Shown here piece after piece: positions 43,127 through 52,507 of a DNA stretch of 64,000 nucleotides. The position numbers and the translations under genes are program-made. The notes under the pieces are model-generated. The model was given only the letters and a program-made list of their open reading frames with translations, was not told the DNA's origin and did no database searches. Positions within the stretch are counted from its first letter, which is position 1; each line of letters opens with the position of its first letter. Location of the stretch: the NCBI RefSeq assembly GCF_900104785.1, contig NZ_LT629733.1, positions 1,520,501-1,584,500 of the forward strand, read 5' to 3'. The stretch is from Formosa sp. Hel1_31_208 (GTDB lineage Bacteria > Bacteroidota > Bacteroidia > Flavobacteriales > Flavobacteriaceae).

Positions 43127-43267
43127 ATGAAGAAGTTACTACTAAGTGTAGCAGCGCTTATGTTCGCTACCTTGTTGTTTTCTCAGGACGATTCTAACGA
43201 TGTTAAAGATAATCTTACTCAAGATGATGTCGTTAAAACTGAAGCGAGATTTCACGCAGAATCGTAA
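43127..43267 (+). CDS. 46-residue secreted peptide
   Basis: ATG at 43127, TAA at 43265-43267. The sequence is a textbook signal peptide (MKKLLLSVAALMFATLLFSQ) followed by only 26 mature residues, acidic and polar (DDSNDVKDNLTQDD then VVKTEARFHAES). A -7 element upstream and a very strong terminator just downstream (43319-43358) bracket it as its own transcription unit, which is why it is called although it is short. Function unknown; a secreted signal, toxin-like or envelope peptide are all possible. Confidence 0.68.
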   Translation: MKKLLLSVAALMFATLLFSQDDSNDVKDNLTQDDVVKTEARFHAES

Positions 43268-43318
43268 ATGATTTTTGAAGATTACAAAAGTTATTGACAA
43301 TATGAGTATTGTCAAACT

Positions 43319-43358
43319 AAAGACAAATGAATTACAATAATTCATTTGTCTTTTTTTT
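43319..43358 (+). terminator. Strong intrinsic terminator after the small peptide gene
   Basis: Perfect 16-bp stem AAAGACAAATGAATTA / TAATTCATTTGTCTTT with a 3-base loop, then more T. A smaller dyad GACAATA / TATTGTC lies just before it. Confidence 0.9.
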
Positions 43359-43450
43359 ATTCCATAGAATTAAAATTTAATAAAACATAACTCATTGATA
43401 ATTAATTTTTTATATTGTCATCCCTTTCTCCAAATCTGTTGAACCTAAAA

Positions 43451-43458
43451 TAACTTTG
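43451..43458 (+). promoter_or_regulatory. Candidate -7 element of the outer membrane barrel gene
   Basis: TAACTTTG, full match, 33 bases before the ATG at 43491; -33 weak. Confidence 0.45.
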
Positions 43459-43490
43459 TTATTGGTTATATATAACCAAAACAAATATTG

Positions 43491-44168
43491 ATGATAGCAC
43501 AGCAATTTCGTTTTCAATTACTATTTGCGTGTATAGTTCTGATAAGTGTTCAGAGTTTAGCGCAAGACAAAAATGATACTCCAATACCAAAAACTGAGTT
43601 TTACGATTTAAGAGGGACTAATGCTATTGATGTGGCACTAGGAACTACGGTAATCAACGGAGATTTCATAGATCCAATGTTCGAAATTTATAGTCATATT
43701 GGTTACAAACGTCATCTCACACCTTATTTAGCAATAGATTTTGGTTATCATAAATTCAATCTAGCGTATATAGATACTTTTAATGAAGGGTTTATGTCTT
43801 TTGACTTAAATGTTGAATTACTTCTGCTACCACATGAACACTTTTCACCTTATTTATTTGTTGGAGCCGGTTATAATGCAGCAAATCATTTCAAGCAAAC
43901 CGCACCTAAAGTACAAGGCGGTATTGGTTTGGAGTATATTGTGAGCAGTCAATTTGCACTTAAATTATATTCCGATTATAATTATGTATCTAGTGATACA
44001 CTTGATGGTTTGGAAGCAGGGGCATCGGATGACACCTATTTTAGATTGGCCTTTGGTTTAAACTTTTATTTCGGTGGAACACAGAAAAAGACAAAACTTT
44101 TAAAAGACCATAAAACAGTTATTGAAGCCTATTCTATAACTGATGATGAAAATAGTCCAAAATTGTAA
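43491..44168 (+). CDS. Outer membrane beta-barrel protein
   Basis: 225 residues from the ATG at 43491, with a signal peptide ending SVQSLAQ. The body alternates short polar and aromatic strands (DVALGTTVINGDFIDPMFEI, HIGYKRHLTPYLAIDFGYHKF, FSPYLFVGAGYNAANHF) and ends its barrel with LAFGLNFYFGG, followed by a basic tail of about 30 residues, unusual after a barrel and possibly periplasmic. It resembles small OmpA/OmpW-size barrels with Asp-rich turns; no transport role can be assigned. purM starts 36 bases downstream. Confidence 0.8.
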   Translation: MIAQQFRFQLLFACIVLISVQSLAQDKNDTPIPKTEFYDLRGTNAIDVALGTTVINGDFIDPMFEIYSHIGYKRHLTPYLAIDFGYHKFNLAYIDTFNEGFMSFDLNVELLLLPHEHFSPYLFVGAGYNAANHFKQTAPKVQGGIGLEYIVSSQFALKLYSDYNYVSSDTLDGLEAGASDDTYFRLAFGLNFYFGGTQKKTKLLKDHKTVIEAYSITDDENSPKL

Positions 44169-44179
44169 CTAACAATTCT

Positions 44180-44187
44180 TATTTTTG
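44180..44187 (+). promoter_or_regulatory. Candidate -7 element of purM
   Basis: TATTTTTG, full match, 17 bases before the ATG; the -33 element is not at the right distance. Confidence 0.4.
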
Positions 44188-44204
44188 TTGCTTAATATAG
44201 ATTC

Positions 44205-45383
44205 ATGAGCCAAGATATTAGTAAACGTTATGCGCAAAGAGGCGTTTCAGCGTCCAAAGAAGATGTGCATAACGCCATAAAGCATATAGATAAGGGTTTA
44301 TTTCCAAAAGCATTTTGCAAAATTGTTCCAGATTATTTGACAAGTGATGATGATTATTGTCTTATCATGCACGCGGATGGGGCCGGAACAAAGAGTTCAC
44401 TTGCTTATATGTATTGGAAAGAAACAGGCGATGTTTCTGTATGGAAAGGCATAGCTCAAGATGCATTAATCATGAATATAGATGATTTACTGTGTGTTGG
44501 TGCAACTGATAATATTATGTTGTCTTCAACAATCGGAAGAAATAAAAATTTAATTCCGGGTGAAGTTATTTCAGCCATTATTAACGGTACTGAGGAACTT
44601 ATTGAAGATCTAAAAACATTTGGTGTAACCATACATTCTACGGGTGGAGAGACTGCCGATGTTGGCGATTTGGTGCGAACAATTATTGTAGATTCTACGG
44701 TAACGGCACGCATGAAACGAAGTGATGTCATCGATAATGCCAATATTCAAGCTGGAGATGTTATTGTAGGTTTGGAAAGTTTCGGGCAAGCAACTTATGA
44801 AACTGAGTATAATGGAGGGATGGGTAGTAATGGTCTAACTTCAGCTCGTCATGATGTATTTCATAAATACTTAGCTGAAAAATATCCTGAAAGTTTCGAT
44901 GCGTCAGTTCCAGAGGATTTGGTGTATTCTGGACAAACTAGATTGACTGATACTATAGAAAATGCTCCTATTAACGCAGGTAAATTAGTCTTGTCGCCTA
45001 CAAGAACTTATGCACCCATAATAAAAGCGATATTATCAAAGTTTAAATCTGATAACTTACATGGAATGGTACATTGTTCAGGAGGAGCACAAACAAAGAT
45101 TCTGCACTTTATCGATAATTTGCATATTGTAAAAGATAATATGTTTGAGATTCCACCTTTATTCAATCTCATTCAACAACAATCTCAAACCGATTGGAAA
45201 GAAATGTATCAGGTGTTTAACTGTGGACATCGTATGGAATTATATGTGTCTCCTGAAATTGCCAATGAGATCATTGCAATATCAAAGTCTTTTAATGTAG
45301 AGGCTAAGATTATTGGCAGAGTTGAAGCTTCAGAAAAAAAGAAGCTGACTATAAAAAGCAAATACGGTACTTTTGAGTATTAA
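44205..45383 (+). CDS. purM: Phosphoribosylformylglycinamidine cyclo-ligase (AIR synthase)
   Basis: Fifth step of purine synthesis, closing the imidazole ring with ATP. 392 residues beginning MSQDISKRYAQRGVSASKED; conserved LIMHADGAGTKSSLAY, QDALIMNIDDLLCVGA, HSTGGETADVGDLVRT and the C-terminal HCSGGAQTKIL with FNCGHRMELYV. Longer than E. coli PurM, as is usual for the Bacteroidota form. Its stop codon overlaps that of the convergent amidohydrolase gene, with no room for a terminator between them. Confidence 0.92.
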   Translation: MSQDISKRYAQRGVSASKEDVHNAIKHIDKGLFPKAFCKIVPDYLTSDDDYCLIMHADGAGTKSSLAYMYWKETGDVSVWKGIAQDALIMNIDDLLCVGATDNIMLSSTIGRNKNLIPGEVISAIINGTEELIEDLKTFGVTIHSTGGETADVGDLVRTIIVDSTVTARMKRSDVIDNANIQAGDVIVGLESFGQATYETEYNGGMGSNGLTSARHDVFHKYLAEKYPESFDASVPEDLVYSGQTRLTDTIENAPINAGKLVLSPTRTYAPIIKAILSKFKSDNLHGMVHCSGGAQTKILHFIDNLHIVKDNMFEIPPLFNLIQQQSQTDWKEMYQVFNCGHRMELYVSPEIANEIIAISKSFNVEAKIIGRVEASEKKKLTIKSKYGTFEY

Positions 45384-46876
45384 TTTGAGTTTTCAAATTC
45401 ATTCTCTAAAGTTCTAGCATCTTTCTCAGTCTGTTCTAAATATTTATCTAGCAGATCTCTGTTTAAATAATACCCTTTTAAAATGACACCGTCGATTTTA
45501 AAAAGATGATTAATATTTTCAAGAGGATTTTCATTTAATATAACCAGATCAGCTGATTTACCAATATCAATAGAGCCAAATTCATCTTCTTTGTCTAAAT
45601 ACTTGGCAGGATTTAATGTAGCAGTTGTTAATGCCTCCATAGGTGTGAGTCCTGCATCTACAAAAATCCCCAATTCTTCTAGTAAAGGAAATCCACCTTG
45701 CATGTCCGAGCCCGCCAATATGCCAACACCTGCATCATGTAGTTCCTTAATAGAACAAAATCTATTGTCGTAGGTGGCTTTTAGTTTTCGTTCAGGATCA
45801 AATTCTTCGATTAAATAATCAACTAAAGTATCGTATTTAGTCACATACTTATAATTAGGATTGGTTCTTACACTCGGCGTATTAGGATACGAAATTGCAC
45901 GTTGTATAACCAAAGTTGGTACAACCCAAGTGTTATTATTTTCTAAATGATTATAAAGTGCTTTAGTTTTATTTAGATCTTTCGTTAAAGTCCCTTCCCA
46001 TTCCGATCTATTCCAAGTTTTAATTTTATCTTTTTGTTTTGTTTCTTTAGTAAGATTGCCTACTTCATTTCTGTAATTAGATCTTAATTCATTTTCTTTA
46101 CTTGAGGTTGCTACCTCTAGCCCTGTTAAATGTTCAACAGTTTTATGCCCTAAATCTGATGCTTCCCATAAACTTACAGTTATAGGGATTTCACCTGAAA
46201 CTTCAAAATTTAATTCTTTAGCACTTTTATGTATGGCTTTGTATGTTTCGTCAGATAAATGAGAATAAGTTTTTATAAAATCATAACCATCTTCATGAAA
46301 TTGTTTAACAAGTTCTTCAGCCTCATTAGGCTTAGTCACAGACACTGTTGAGCCACCAGGAAATAATGGAATAGCACCATCTACTAATGGCGTTCCCACA
46401 ATAAAATGTGGGCCAATTAGTTCTTTATTATGTATTTGCCTTTTTAAATTTAAAGAGAATTTACTGCCACTCATTTCTCTTGTTCCAGTTATGCCAAATG
46501 CAACTAAAAGAGGTGCAAAAGTTTTTCGTTGCTCAATATCTGTAGAATCAGGATTATAAACATCCCAATCATAAAACCTATCATTTACAGCATGGAAATG
46601 CATATCCCACAATCCAGGAATTACATATTTGTTACTGCCATCTATAACTTTTGTGTTGTTATCTAATTTTAAATCCAATGATCTTTTTATATCCGAAATT
46701 TTATTATCAACAATAACAATGGTCATATTTCTTAACGTTTTTTGATTTACAACATCAATAATATTTATGTTTTTAATAACTATTGTGGCGTTAATTTTAG
46801 TTGTTTTATTTTCTGTACAATTAAAAAATGTTGTTAGCGTAATAATTAAAAATATATAGTTAATTGTTTTTTTCAT
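45380..46876 (-). CDS. Lipoprotein amidohydrolase (imidazolonepropionase-like)
   Basis: 498 residues. Signal sequence with lipobox-like FFNCTEN, then a metal-dependent amidohydrolase barrel: VIPGLWDMHFHAV (HxH metal site, about 90), FIKTYSHLSDE (metal-bridging Lys region), GHKTVEHLTG, and GILAGSDMQGG with the catalytic Asp near 393, closing with ALTTATLNPAKYL and GKSADLVILNENP. Members of this exported group include prolidase-like peptidases; the substrate here is unknown. The region upstream to 47028 has no clear promoter match. Confidence 0.9.
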   Translation of the reverse strand: MKKTINYIFLIITLTTFFNCTENKTTKINATIVIKNINIIDVVNQKTLRNMTIVIVDNKISDIKRSLDLKLDNNTKVIDGSNKYVIPGLWDMHFHAVNDRFYDWDVYNPDSTDIEQRKTFAPLLVAFGITGTREMSGSKFSLNLKRQIHNKELIGPHFIVGTPLVDGAIPLFPGGSTVSVTKPNEAEELVKQFHEDGYDFIKTYSHLSDETYKAIHKSAKELNFEVSGEIPITVSLWEASDLGHKTVEHLTGLEVATSSKENELRSNYRNEVGNLTKETKQKDKIKTWNRSEWEGTLTKDLNKTKALYNHLENNNTWVVPTLVIQRAISYPNTPSVRTNPNYKYVTKYDTLVDYLIEEFDPERKLKATYDNRFCSIKELHDAGVGILAGSDMQGGFPLLEELGIFVDAGLTPMEALTTATLNPAKYLDKEDEFGSIDIGKSADLVILNENPLENINHLFKIDGVILKGYYLNRDLLDKYLEQTEKDARTLENEFENSN

Positions 46877-47027
46877 TTTTTAGAAATATATCTATCGATA
46901 TAGCTTTTGTAATTAAAGATATTTTCGATATTGTATTGAACAACAAGATAATAAATAGAATTATATTGGCGGTTATATAAGTAATAAAGGAAACAAAAAA
47001 GATGTGTCGTATTAGAAAAACACAATT

Positions 47028-47318
47028 TTAGATAAACCCTTTGATCAAGAGTAAAAAGGCCGTAGTAATCAAGCCATCAAAAAGGTAAATTACCGTAAAG
47101 AATTTAAGATTAGAAACACCACTAATTCTATAAAAACGTAATCGCTGTCTAACTTTTCGATCACTAATCATAAACCAGAGTACAAACACTAAAAATAGCT
47201 TTGTGGTTAAGGCTAGAATCAGTTCAGGATTGATAATCGTAATCCCAAGCGTCACAATAAATGACCATAAGGATAGCGATTTATAGTAGTTTAGTATTGA
47301 TTTGACTTGCTTTCGCAT
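47028..47318 (-). CDS. Small membrane protein of unknown function
   Basis: 96 residues with basic N-terminus (MRKQVKSILNYYKSLSLW) and three probable membrane helices (about 17-33, 36-50 and 72-92), and a positively charged DRKVRQRLRFYR loop between the second and third. No named family recognised. It is divergent from prfA. Confidence 0.65.
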   Translation of the reverse strand: MRKQVKSILNYYKSLSLWSFIVTLGITIINPELILALTTKLFLVFVLWFMISDRKVRQRLRFYRISGVSNLKFFTVIYLFDGLITTAFLLLIKGFI

Positions 47319-47378
47319 GAGGATATAACGTCAAAACACATTACAATATTTTTGAGTGGACTAACAAGTTATTCACTA

Positions 47379-47407
47379 TTGGAAATCCATAAATTATCGT
47401 ATTTTTG
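47379..47407 (+). promoter_or_regulatory. Promoter of prfA-pyrF
   Basis: TTG (47379-47381), 18-base spacer, TATTTTTG (47400-47407); predicted leader about 15 bases. Confidence 0.7.
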
Positions 47408-47427
47408 AAACACAATTTAGAAGATAG

Positions 47428-48504
47428 ATGTTAGAGAAATTACAAATAATAAAACAACGTTTTGATGAGGTAAGTGATTTGATCATTCAACCAGATATCA
47501 TTACTGACCAAAAACGTTATGTTCAACTAAATAAAGAATACAAAGATTTACGCTTATTAATGGATAAGCGTGAGATCTATTTAGAACTTACCAATAATTT
47601 AAAGGAAGCCGAAGAGATCATCGCAGATGGTAGTGATCCAGAAATGGTTGAAATGGCGAAAATGCAGTATGATGAGGCTAAAGAAGGTATTCCGAAATTA
47701 GAGGATGATATTAGATTCTTATTGATTCCTAAAGATCCTGAGGATTCTAAAAATGCAGTTGTTGAACTGCGAGCTGGAACAGGTGGAGATGAGGCCAGTA
47801 TATTTGCTGGTGATTTATATAGAATGTATACGAAATACTGTGAAAGTAAAGGCTGGAGAGTTGATACTGTAGATTACAGTGAAGGTTCTAATGGAGGTTT
47901 TAAAGAAATTCAGTTTGAAGTTTCAGGTGAAGATGTCTATGGAACACTCAAGTTTGAAGCTGGAGTTCATCGTGTGCAACGCGTGCCGCAAACTGAAACA
48001 CAAGGTCGTGTACATACCAGCGCTGCCACTTGTATGGTGTTTCCAGAAGCCGAAGAGTTTGATGTAGAAATCGATCCTAAAGATGTTCGTATTGACTTCT
48101 TCTGTTCGTCAGGCCCAGGAGGTCAGTCGGTAAATACAACCTACTCTGCCGTTCGATTAACGCATGAGCCTACAGGATTAGTTGCACAATGTCAAGATCA
48201 AAAATCACAACATAAAAATAAAGAGAAAGCATTTAAAGTTCTGCGCTCTCGTTTATATGAAATGGAGTTGGCAAAAAAGAATGCTGCCGATGCCGAAAAA
48301 CGTGGTTCTATGGTGAGTTCAGGAGATAGAAGTGCTAAAATTAGAACATATAACTATTCACAGGGTCGCGTGACCGATCATAGAATTGGATTAACATTAT
48401 ACGATTTACAGAATATCATGAATGGTGATATTCAAAAAATAATTGACGAACTTATGCTAGCTGAAAATACTGAGAAGTTAAAAGCTAGTGACGAGCATAT
48501 ATAA
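47428..48504 (+). CDS. prfA: Peptide chain release factor 1
   Basis: Reads UAA and UAG in the ribosomal A site. 358 residues with the stop-codon-reading P-x-T tripeptide as [15 protein letters not shown] and the catalytic GGQ in [18 protein letters not shown], then [14 protein letters not shown]. Complete and typical. pyrF follows 31 bases later, so these are likely co-transcribed. Confidence 0.97.
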   Translation: MLEKLQIIKQRFDEVSDLIIQPDIITDQKRYVQLNKEYKDLRLLMDKREIYLELTNNLKEAEEIIADGSDPEMVEMAKMQYDEAKEGIPKLEDDIRFLLIPKDPEDSKNAVVELRAGTGGDEASIFAGDLYRMYTKYCESKGWRVDTVDYSEGSNGGFKEIQFEVSGEDVYGTLKFEAGVHRVQRVPQTETQGRVHTSAATCMVFPEAEEFDVEIDPKDVRIDFFCSSGPGGQSVNTTYSAVRLTHEPTGLVAQCQDQKSQHKNKEKAFKVLRSRLYEMELAKKNAADAEKRGSMVSSGDRSAKIRTYNYSQGRVTDHRIGLTLYDLQNIMNGDIQKIIDELMLAENTEKLKASDEHI

Positions 48505-48535
48505 CCTCAGTCCCACTTTTTTGGCTTTTTTTAAT

Positions 48536-49402
48536 ATGACAACACAAGAGTTAGTATACCAAATCAAAAAAAAGAACTCCTTTCTATGTATTGGATTGGA
48601 TGTTGATCTCAATAAAATCCCAAAACATATATTAGAAGAAGAAGACCCAATCTTTACCTTCAATAAAGCTATTATTGATGCCACACATCACCTCTGTGTT
48701 GCGTACAAACCCAATACAGCGTTTTATGAAGCATATGGACTCAAAGGCTGGAAAGCGCTTGAGAAAACCATTAACTATTTAAATATAAAGCATCCTGAAA
48801 TTTTTACTATAGCAGACGCGAAAAGAGGAGATATAGGAAATACGAGTTCAATGTATGCTAAAGCTTTTTTTGAAGATTTAGCATTTGACAGTGTTACTGT
48901 TGCTCCTTATATGGGAAAAGATTCGGTAGAGCCTTTTTTAGCTTTTCAAGACAAACATACGATTATGCTAGCTTTAACTTCAAACCAAGGTGCTTTTGAT
49001 TTTCAGACGAAAATTGTAGATGACAAAGAATTGTATAAACAAGTTTTGGAAACCTCAAAGACATGGACAAATTCTGAACAGCTCATGTATGTTGTTGGAG
49101 CAACTAAAGCTGAGTATCTAGCTGATATACGACAAATTATTCCTGAAGCTTTTTTATTGGTACCTGGAGTAGGAGCACAAGGCGGAAATTTACAAGATGT
49201 ATGTAAATATGGAATGACAGATTCGGTAGGTTTGTTGATCAACTCATCTAGAGGTATTATCTACGCATCACCTAATGAAGACTTTGCTCAAGCTGCTGCT
49301 ATTAAAGCACAAGAACTTCAAAAGCAAATGAGTATTATACTTAATTCTTATACTGCACACGTTTCAGAATCTCATCATGAAACACCAAGACCAACTCAAT
49401 AG
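48536..49402 (+). CDS. pyrF: Orotidine 5'-phosphate decarboxylase (type 2)
   Basis: Last step of UMP synthesis. 288 residues from the ATG at 48536 ([20 protein letters not shown]); a start at 48488 would overlap prfA and add an unconserved leader. Conserved [13 protein letters not shown], the catalytic [34 protein letters not shown] and VPGVGAQGG. The long type 2 (group 2) form is normal here. Its last 26 bases overlap the next gene. Confidence 0.96.
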   Translation: MTTQELVYQIKKKNSFLCIGLDVDLNKIPKHILEEEDPIFTFNKAIIDATHHLCVAYKPNTAFYEAYGLKGWKALEKTINYLNIKHPEIFTIADAKRGDIGNTSSMYAKAFFEDLAFDSVTVAPYMGKDSVEPFLAFQDKHTIMLALTSNQGAFDFQTKIVDDKELYKQVLETSKTWTNSEQLMYVVGATKAEYLADIRQIIPEAFLLVPGVGAQGGNLQDVCKYGMTDSVGLLINSSRGIIYASPNEDFAQAAAIKAQELQKQMSIILNSYTAHVSESHHETPRPTQ

Positions 49403-50165
49403 AATAATCAAGTTGTCAAAGATTCCACAACGAATTGTGTCTTTGGTGCCTTCTCAAACAGAACTGCTAGTTGACTTAAACCTTGAAGCTTCAATTATTG
49501 GTGTCACTAAATTTTGTGTGCATCCAAATCATTTACGTCAAGAAAAAAAAGTTGTAGGAGGTACTAAACAAGTACAGTATGATAAAATCAAAGCCTTGCA
49601 GCCTGATATCATTTTATGTAATAAGGAAGAGAACACGCAAGAGATGATTTTAGCATTGGAATCTATCGCACCTGTTCATGTGAGTAGTATTTGCGATTTG
49701 GATGGTGCTTTGGAGCTAATTAAAATGTATGGAAGATTGTTTTCTATTAAGGAAAAGGCTGATGATTTGATTACCACGATTCAAAGTGAATATCAAAAGT
49801 TTAGTACTTATATAAAGCATCAACCGAAATTAAAAGTGGCCTATTTTATTTGGAAAGACCCTTGGATGGTTGCTGCAAACTCTACCTTTATTGATGCAAT
49901 GCTTCGGCTTAATAATTACGAAAATTATTTCGCAAAGCAAGAAAGATATCCTGAAATTGATTTATTAAATATTGATGAAAGCATAGATGCAATATTCTTG
50001 TCGAGTGAACCTTTTCCCTTTAAAGCATCACATATTGAAGACTTAAAAAAAATACTTCCTCATGTGAAAATTCAAGTCGTTAATGGGGAGTACTTTTCGT
50101 GGTATGGCTCGCGACTCATTGAGGCATTTAGCTATTTTAGAACATTGCACAAAATTGAAGGTTAA
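49377..50165 (+). CDS. BtuF-like helical-backbone metal receptor without signal peptide
   Basis: 262 residues of the periplasmic binding protein family used for cobalamin and siderophores: [65 protein letters not shown] and [13 protein letters not shown]. There is no N-terminal hydrophobic segment and no lipobox; the ATG lies inside pyrF, so a longer exported form is excluded. It is therefore predicted to be cytoplasmic, which is odd for a transporter receptor. No permease or ATPase is nearby. Confidence 0.85.
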   Translation: MKHQDQLNRIIKLSKIPQRIVSLVPSQTELLVDLNLEASIIGVTKFCVHPNHLRQEKKVVGGTKQVQYDKIKALQPDIILCNKEENTQEMILALESIAPVHVSSICDLDGALELIKMYGRLFSIKEKADDLITTIQSEYQKFSTYIKHQPKLKVAYFIWKDPWMVAANSTFIDAMLRLNNYENYFAKQERYPEIDLLNIDESIDAIFLSSEPFPFKASHIEDLKKILPHVKIQVVNGEYFSWYGSRLIEAFSYFRTLHKIEG

Positions 50166-50362
50166 TTCTGTTGAACAATATTTAAATCTCTAATTAAATA
50201 GTTTAGTTTATTTATTTTATGGAGGAGTTGAATGGCTTTATATTCAGAAATATCACTTAATGCTGAATCTGTATGACGGATATTATAAGCCTGTTCGATG
50301 AGGTTTTTGTAACGCGACACCAATACCATTTGATGGTCTAATATTTTTTTGGTGTTTTTCAT
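50162..50362 (-). CDS. Small basic protein, possibly Lacal_2735/DUF6435-like
   Basis: 66 residues from the ATG at 50362 (MKNTKKILDHQMVLVSRYKN). A start further upstream (50431) would give an artificial hydrophobic leader and run into the hairpin at 50437-50467. The helical pattern with SRYKNLIEQAYNIRHTDSAL and the closing HKINKLNYLIRDL resembles short Flavobacteriaceae proteins named Lacal_2735, but the similarity is from memory and moderate. Convergent with the metal receptor gene; the two ends overlap by four bases. Confidence 0.55.
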   Translation of the reverse strand: MKNTKKILDHQMVLVSRYKNLIEQAYNIRHTDSALSDISEYKAIQLLHKINKLNYLIRDLNIVQQN

Positions 50363-50436
50363 GTTATGGCGTTTAACAATTAAATGTAATAAAATATTGT
50401 AAATGAACAAAATAAAAGTGATTGAGGCCATATAAA

Positions 50437-50468
50437 AAAAATCGATCTTGTAATGAGATCGATTTTTA
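50437..50468 (-). terminator. Terminator-like hairpin
   Basis: AAAAATCGATCT / AGATCGATTTTT with a 7-base loop, A-rich on the left, T-rich on the right. Read leftward it could stop transcripts from the DUF4197 gene; it also precedes the small gene at 50162-50362. Confidence 0.65.
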
Positions 50469-50715
50469 TAACTAACTTTTTTAATTCAAAATGAACACGG
50501 AAGTGTACGCTTCTAACTAACGGTTACAAAGATGGTATTTATTTTGATTTCTAATGTTATGCTAATATTAGGATAACATTAAAAGTGATAGAACAGCTAT
50601 AATACATACAGAAAAGACTAAGTTTAACACGTGGTGATACCATAATTTAAACTCTTTAATTTTTTTTCTAATTCATTTAAAAATCTTGGTTAAACTAAAA
50701 ACACCTGAACAAAAC
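50468..50715. other. Non-coding stretch with a 9-bp dyad
   Basis: No gene seen between the hairpin at 50437-50468 and the DUF4197 stop. It holds a perfect dyad TAATGTTAT (50552-50560) and ATAACATTA (50573-50581) without a T tract. Confidence 0.55.
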
Positions 50716-51426
50716 TTAATCTTGAAGCGCAAACACCTTTCTGAGTAGATCAGTTGTTCGTGACGACACTTTGTTTCTTATTTCTTTTTCTTCAACAGCA
50801 ATCATGGTATAAACGCCTTTTAAAGCCTCGCCAGTGACATAGTCCGTTAGATTAGGATTAACGTTACTGGTGAATGGAATAGCATTGTACTTATTGATGA
50901 GATTTTCCCAAATTTGATCAGCTCCTACCTTACTAAAAGAGTCGTAGATTACAGGTTTAAACGAATTGTACAAAGCTGTTTGTGTTTTATTAGTGAGGTA
51001 TTCTGTTGCTGCTTTGTCACTTCCGAGTAATATGTTTTTAGCATCATCAAAGGTGATATCTTTAACAGCCGCAATGAATATGGGTGTAGCTTCTTTAACA
51101 GCGTCCTCGGCGGCTCTATTGAGAACTTTTAGGCCTTCATCTGCTAAATTGCCAAGTCCGATATCACGTAAACCTTTGTCTACTTTCTGCAATTCTTCTG
51201 GAAGTAAGATTTTGACTAATTCGTTTTTATAAAATCCATCTTCTTGCGTGAGTTTACTTACTTGTTTGTCTATGCCTAAATCCAGCGCCTGACGAAGGCC
51301 AGAGGCAATATCGACATTACTTAAAACACCTCCTCCTTGTTGTGGTAGATTGTTAACGACTTCTTGCAATTCTGCGCAAGAGATTAGATTAAAAATTAAA
51401 ACTAAAGCTAAAAGTTTACGAATCAT
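50716..51426 (-). CDS. DUF4197 lipoprotein
   Basis: 236 residues. Signal sequence with lipobox FNLISCAEL, then the DUF4197 all-helical domain: IASGLRQALDLGIDKQVSKL, LLPEELQKVDKGLRDIGLG, ITFDDAKNILLGSDKAATEY and a C-terminal TDYVTGEALKGVYTMIAVEE. Family members are periplasmic or outer-membrane proteins of unknown role. Divergent from the PqqB-like gene with only 43 bases between the starts. Confidence 0.9.
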   Translation of the reverse strand: MIRKLLALVLIFNLISCAELQEVVNNLPQQGGGVLSNVDIASGLRQALDLGIDKQVSKLTQEDGFYKNELVKILLPEELQKVDKGLRDIGLGNLADEGLKVLNRAAEDAVKEATPIFIAAVKDITFDDAKNILLGSDKAATEYLTNKTQTALYNSFKPVIYDSFSKVGADQIWENLINKYNAIPFTSNVNPNLTDYVTGEALKGVYTMIAVEEKEIRNKVSSRTTDLLRKVFALQD

Positions 51427-51450
51427 GATTTAAGGTTTTTATATATTTAA

Positions 51451-51458
51451 CAAATATA
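51451..51458 (-). promoter_or_regulatory. Candidate -7 element of the DUF4197 gene
   Basis: Leftward TATATTTG, full match, 25 bases from the ATG at 51426; a TTG lies about 22 bases further out (51483-51481). Confidence 0.5.
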
Positions 51459-51469
51459 GATATTTAGTT

Positions 51470-52426
51470 ATGAAGCACTTTCAAATATTAGGCCTATTCT
51501 GTAGCGTTCTTTTAGTGAATTGTCAAGAAAATAATAACTTAGAGAAACAAGTCAAAAGCTTTAATTCTAAACAGTATTTAACAGTACTTGGGATTGCTCA
51601 AGATGCGGGTTACCCTCAAATCGATTGTGATAAAAAATGTTGTCAAGCCATTTATAAGGGAATAGAATCAAAACAATTAGTGTCCTGTTTGGGACTCGTT
51701 GATTTAGAATCTAAGCAAAAATGGCTGTTTGATGCAACGCCAGATGTCACCGAGCAAATACAGAAACTAAAGACTGATCATATAGATAATGAGAAGCTGA
51801 TTGATGGCGTATTTTTAACACATGGGCATATGGGGCATTATACAGGTCTGATGTATTTTGGTTTTGAAGCATTGGGAGGCAATAATATTCCGGTATACGC
51901 CATGCCAAGAATGAAGCATTATTTGGAATCAAATGGACCATGGAATCAATTAGTATCGTTTAGAAATATTCAGATAAAAGAACTTCATAATGATTCTACA
52001 ATACCTATGAGTGATGCCTTAAAAGTCACTCCATTTTTAGTACCACATCGTGATGAATATTCTGAAACAGTGGGCTATAAAATACAAGGTGAATCAAAAT
52101 CAGCATTATTTATTCCCGATATTGACAAGTGGCATGCTTGGGATCACGATATTATTGCAGAAGTTAAAAAAGTAGATTATGCTTTTGTAGATGCTTCTTT
52201 TTTTCGAGATGGTGAATTAGAAAGGGATATGAGTGAAATTCCGCATCCATTTACAACTGAAACTACAACTTTATTTGAAAATGAATCATTAGAAACTAAG
52301 AATAAAATATATTTTATTCACTTTAACCATACCAATCCAACAATAAGGGATTCACACCGTTTGAAGGATAGCATTCAAAATCTCGGATTTAATTTCGCGA
52401 AAGAAGGTGATCGCTATAGTCTTTAA
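51470..52426 (+). CDS. PqqB-like MBL-fold lipoprotein
   Basis: 318 residues. Signal sequence with a cysteine in LLVNCQEN suggests a lipoprotein. The metallo-beta-lactamase fold shows LGIAQDAGYPQIDC, CLGLVDLESKQKWLFDATPD, LTHGHMGHYTGL (metal site), VPHRDEYSETVGY and FIPDIDKWHAWD, the pattern of PqqB-type proteins. DKKCCQ adds extra cysteines. No other pqq genes are nearby, so a role in PQQ synthesis is doubtful; a secreted hydrolase is more likely. Confidence 0.87.
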   Translation: MKHFQILGLFCSVLLVNCQENNNLEKQVKSFNSKQYLTVLGIAQDAGYPQIDCDKKCCQAIYKGIESKQLVSCLGLVDLESKQKWLFDATPDVTEQIQKLKTDHIDNEKLIDGVFLTHGHMGHYTGLMYFGFEALGGNNIPVYAMPRMKHYLESNGPWNQLVSFRNIQIKELHNDSTIPMSDALKVTPFLVPHRDEYSETVGYKIQGESKSALFIPDIDKWHAWDHDIIAEVKKVDYAFVDASFFRDGELERDMSEIPHPFTTETTTLFENESLETKNKIYFIHFNHTNPTIRDSHRLKDSIQNLGFNFAKEGDRYSL

Positions 52427-52451
52427 CCCTTATATATTTCTTAAAAAGAGA

Positions 52452-52480
52452 TTGTATTTTTTGAATATTCCGTAAATTTG
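52452..52480 (+). promoter_or_regulatory. Promoter of the fused mutase gene
   Basis: TTG (52452-52454), 18-base spacer, TAAATTTG (52473-52480). The last three bases form a TTG that could be mistaken for the start codon. Confidence 0.68.
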
Positions 52481-52507
52481 AGCACTCAAAAATTCAAAAA
52501 TTTACGA

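Noticed and set aside
43142-43345. Leftward 67-residue frame opposite the small secreted peptide
   Set aside because: It spans the terminator hairpin and contains no conserved pattern; the rightward peptide has signal peptide, promoter and terminator.
47347-47354. Second TATTTTTG upstream of prfA
   Set aside because: It has no TTG at the -33 distance and lies further away; the element at 47400-47407 has correct spacing.
52427-52507. Cobalamin riboswitch before the B12-dependent mutase
   Set aside because: The 81-base gap is too short and lacks the B12-box; only a promoter is visible.
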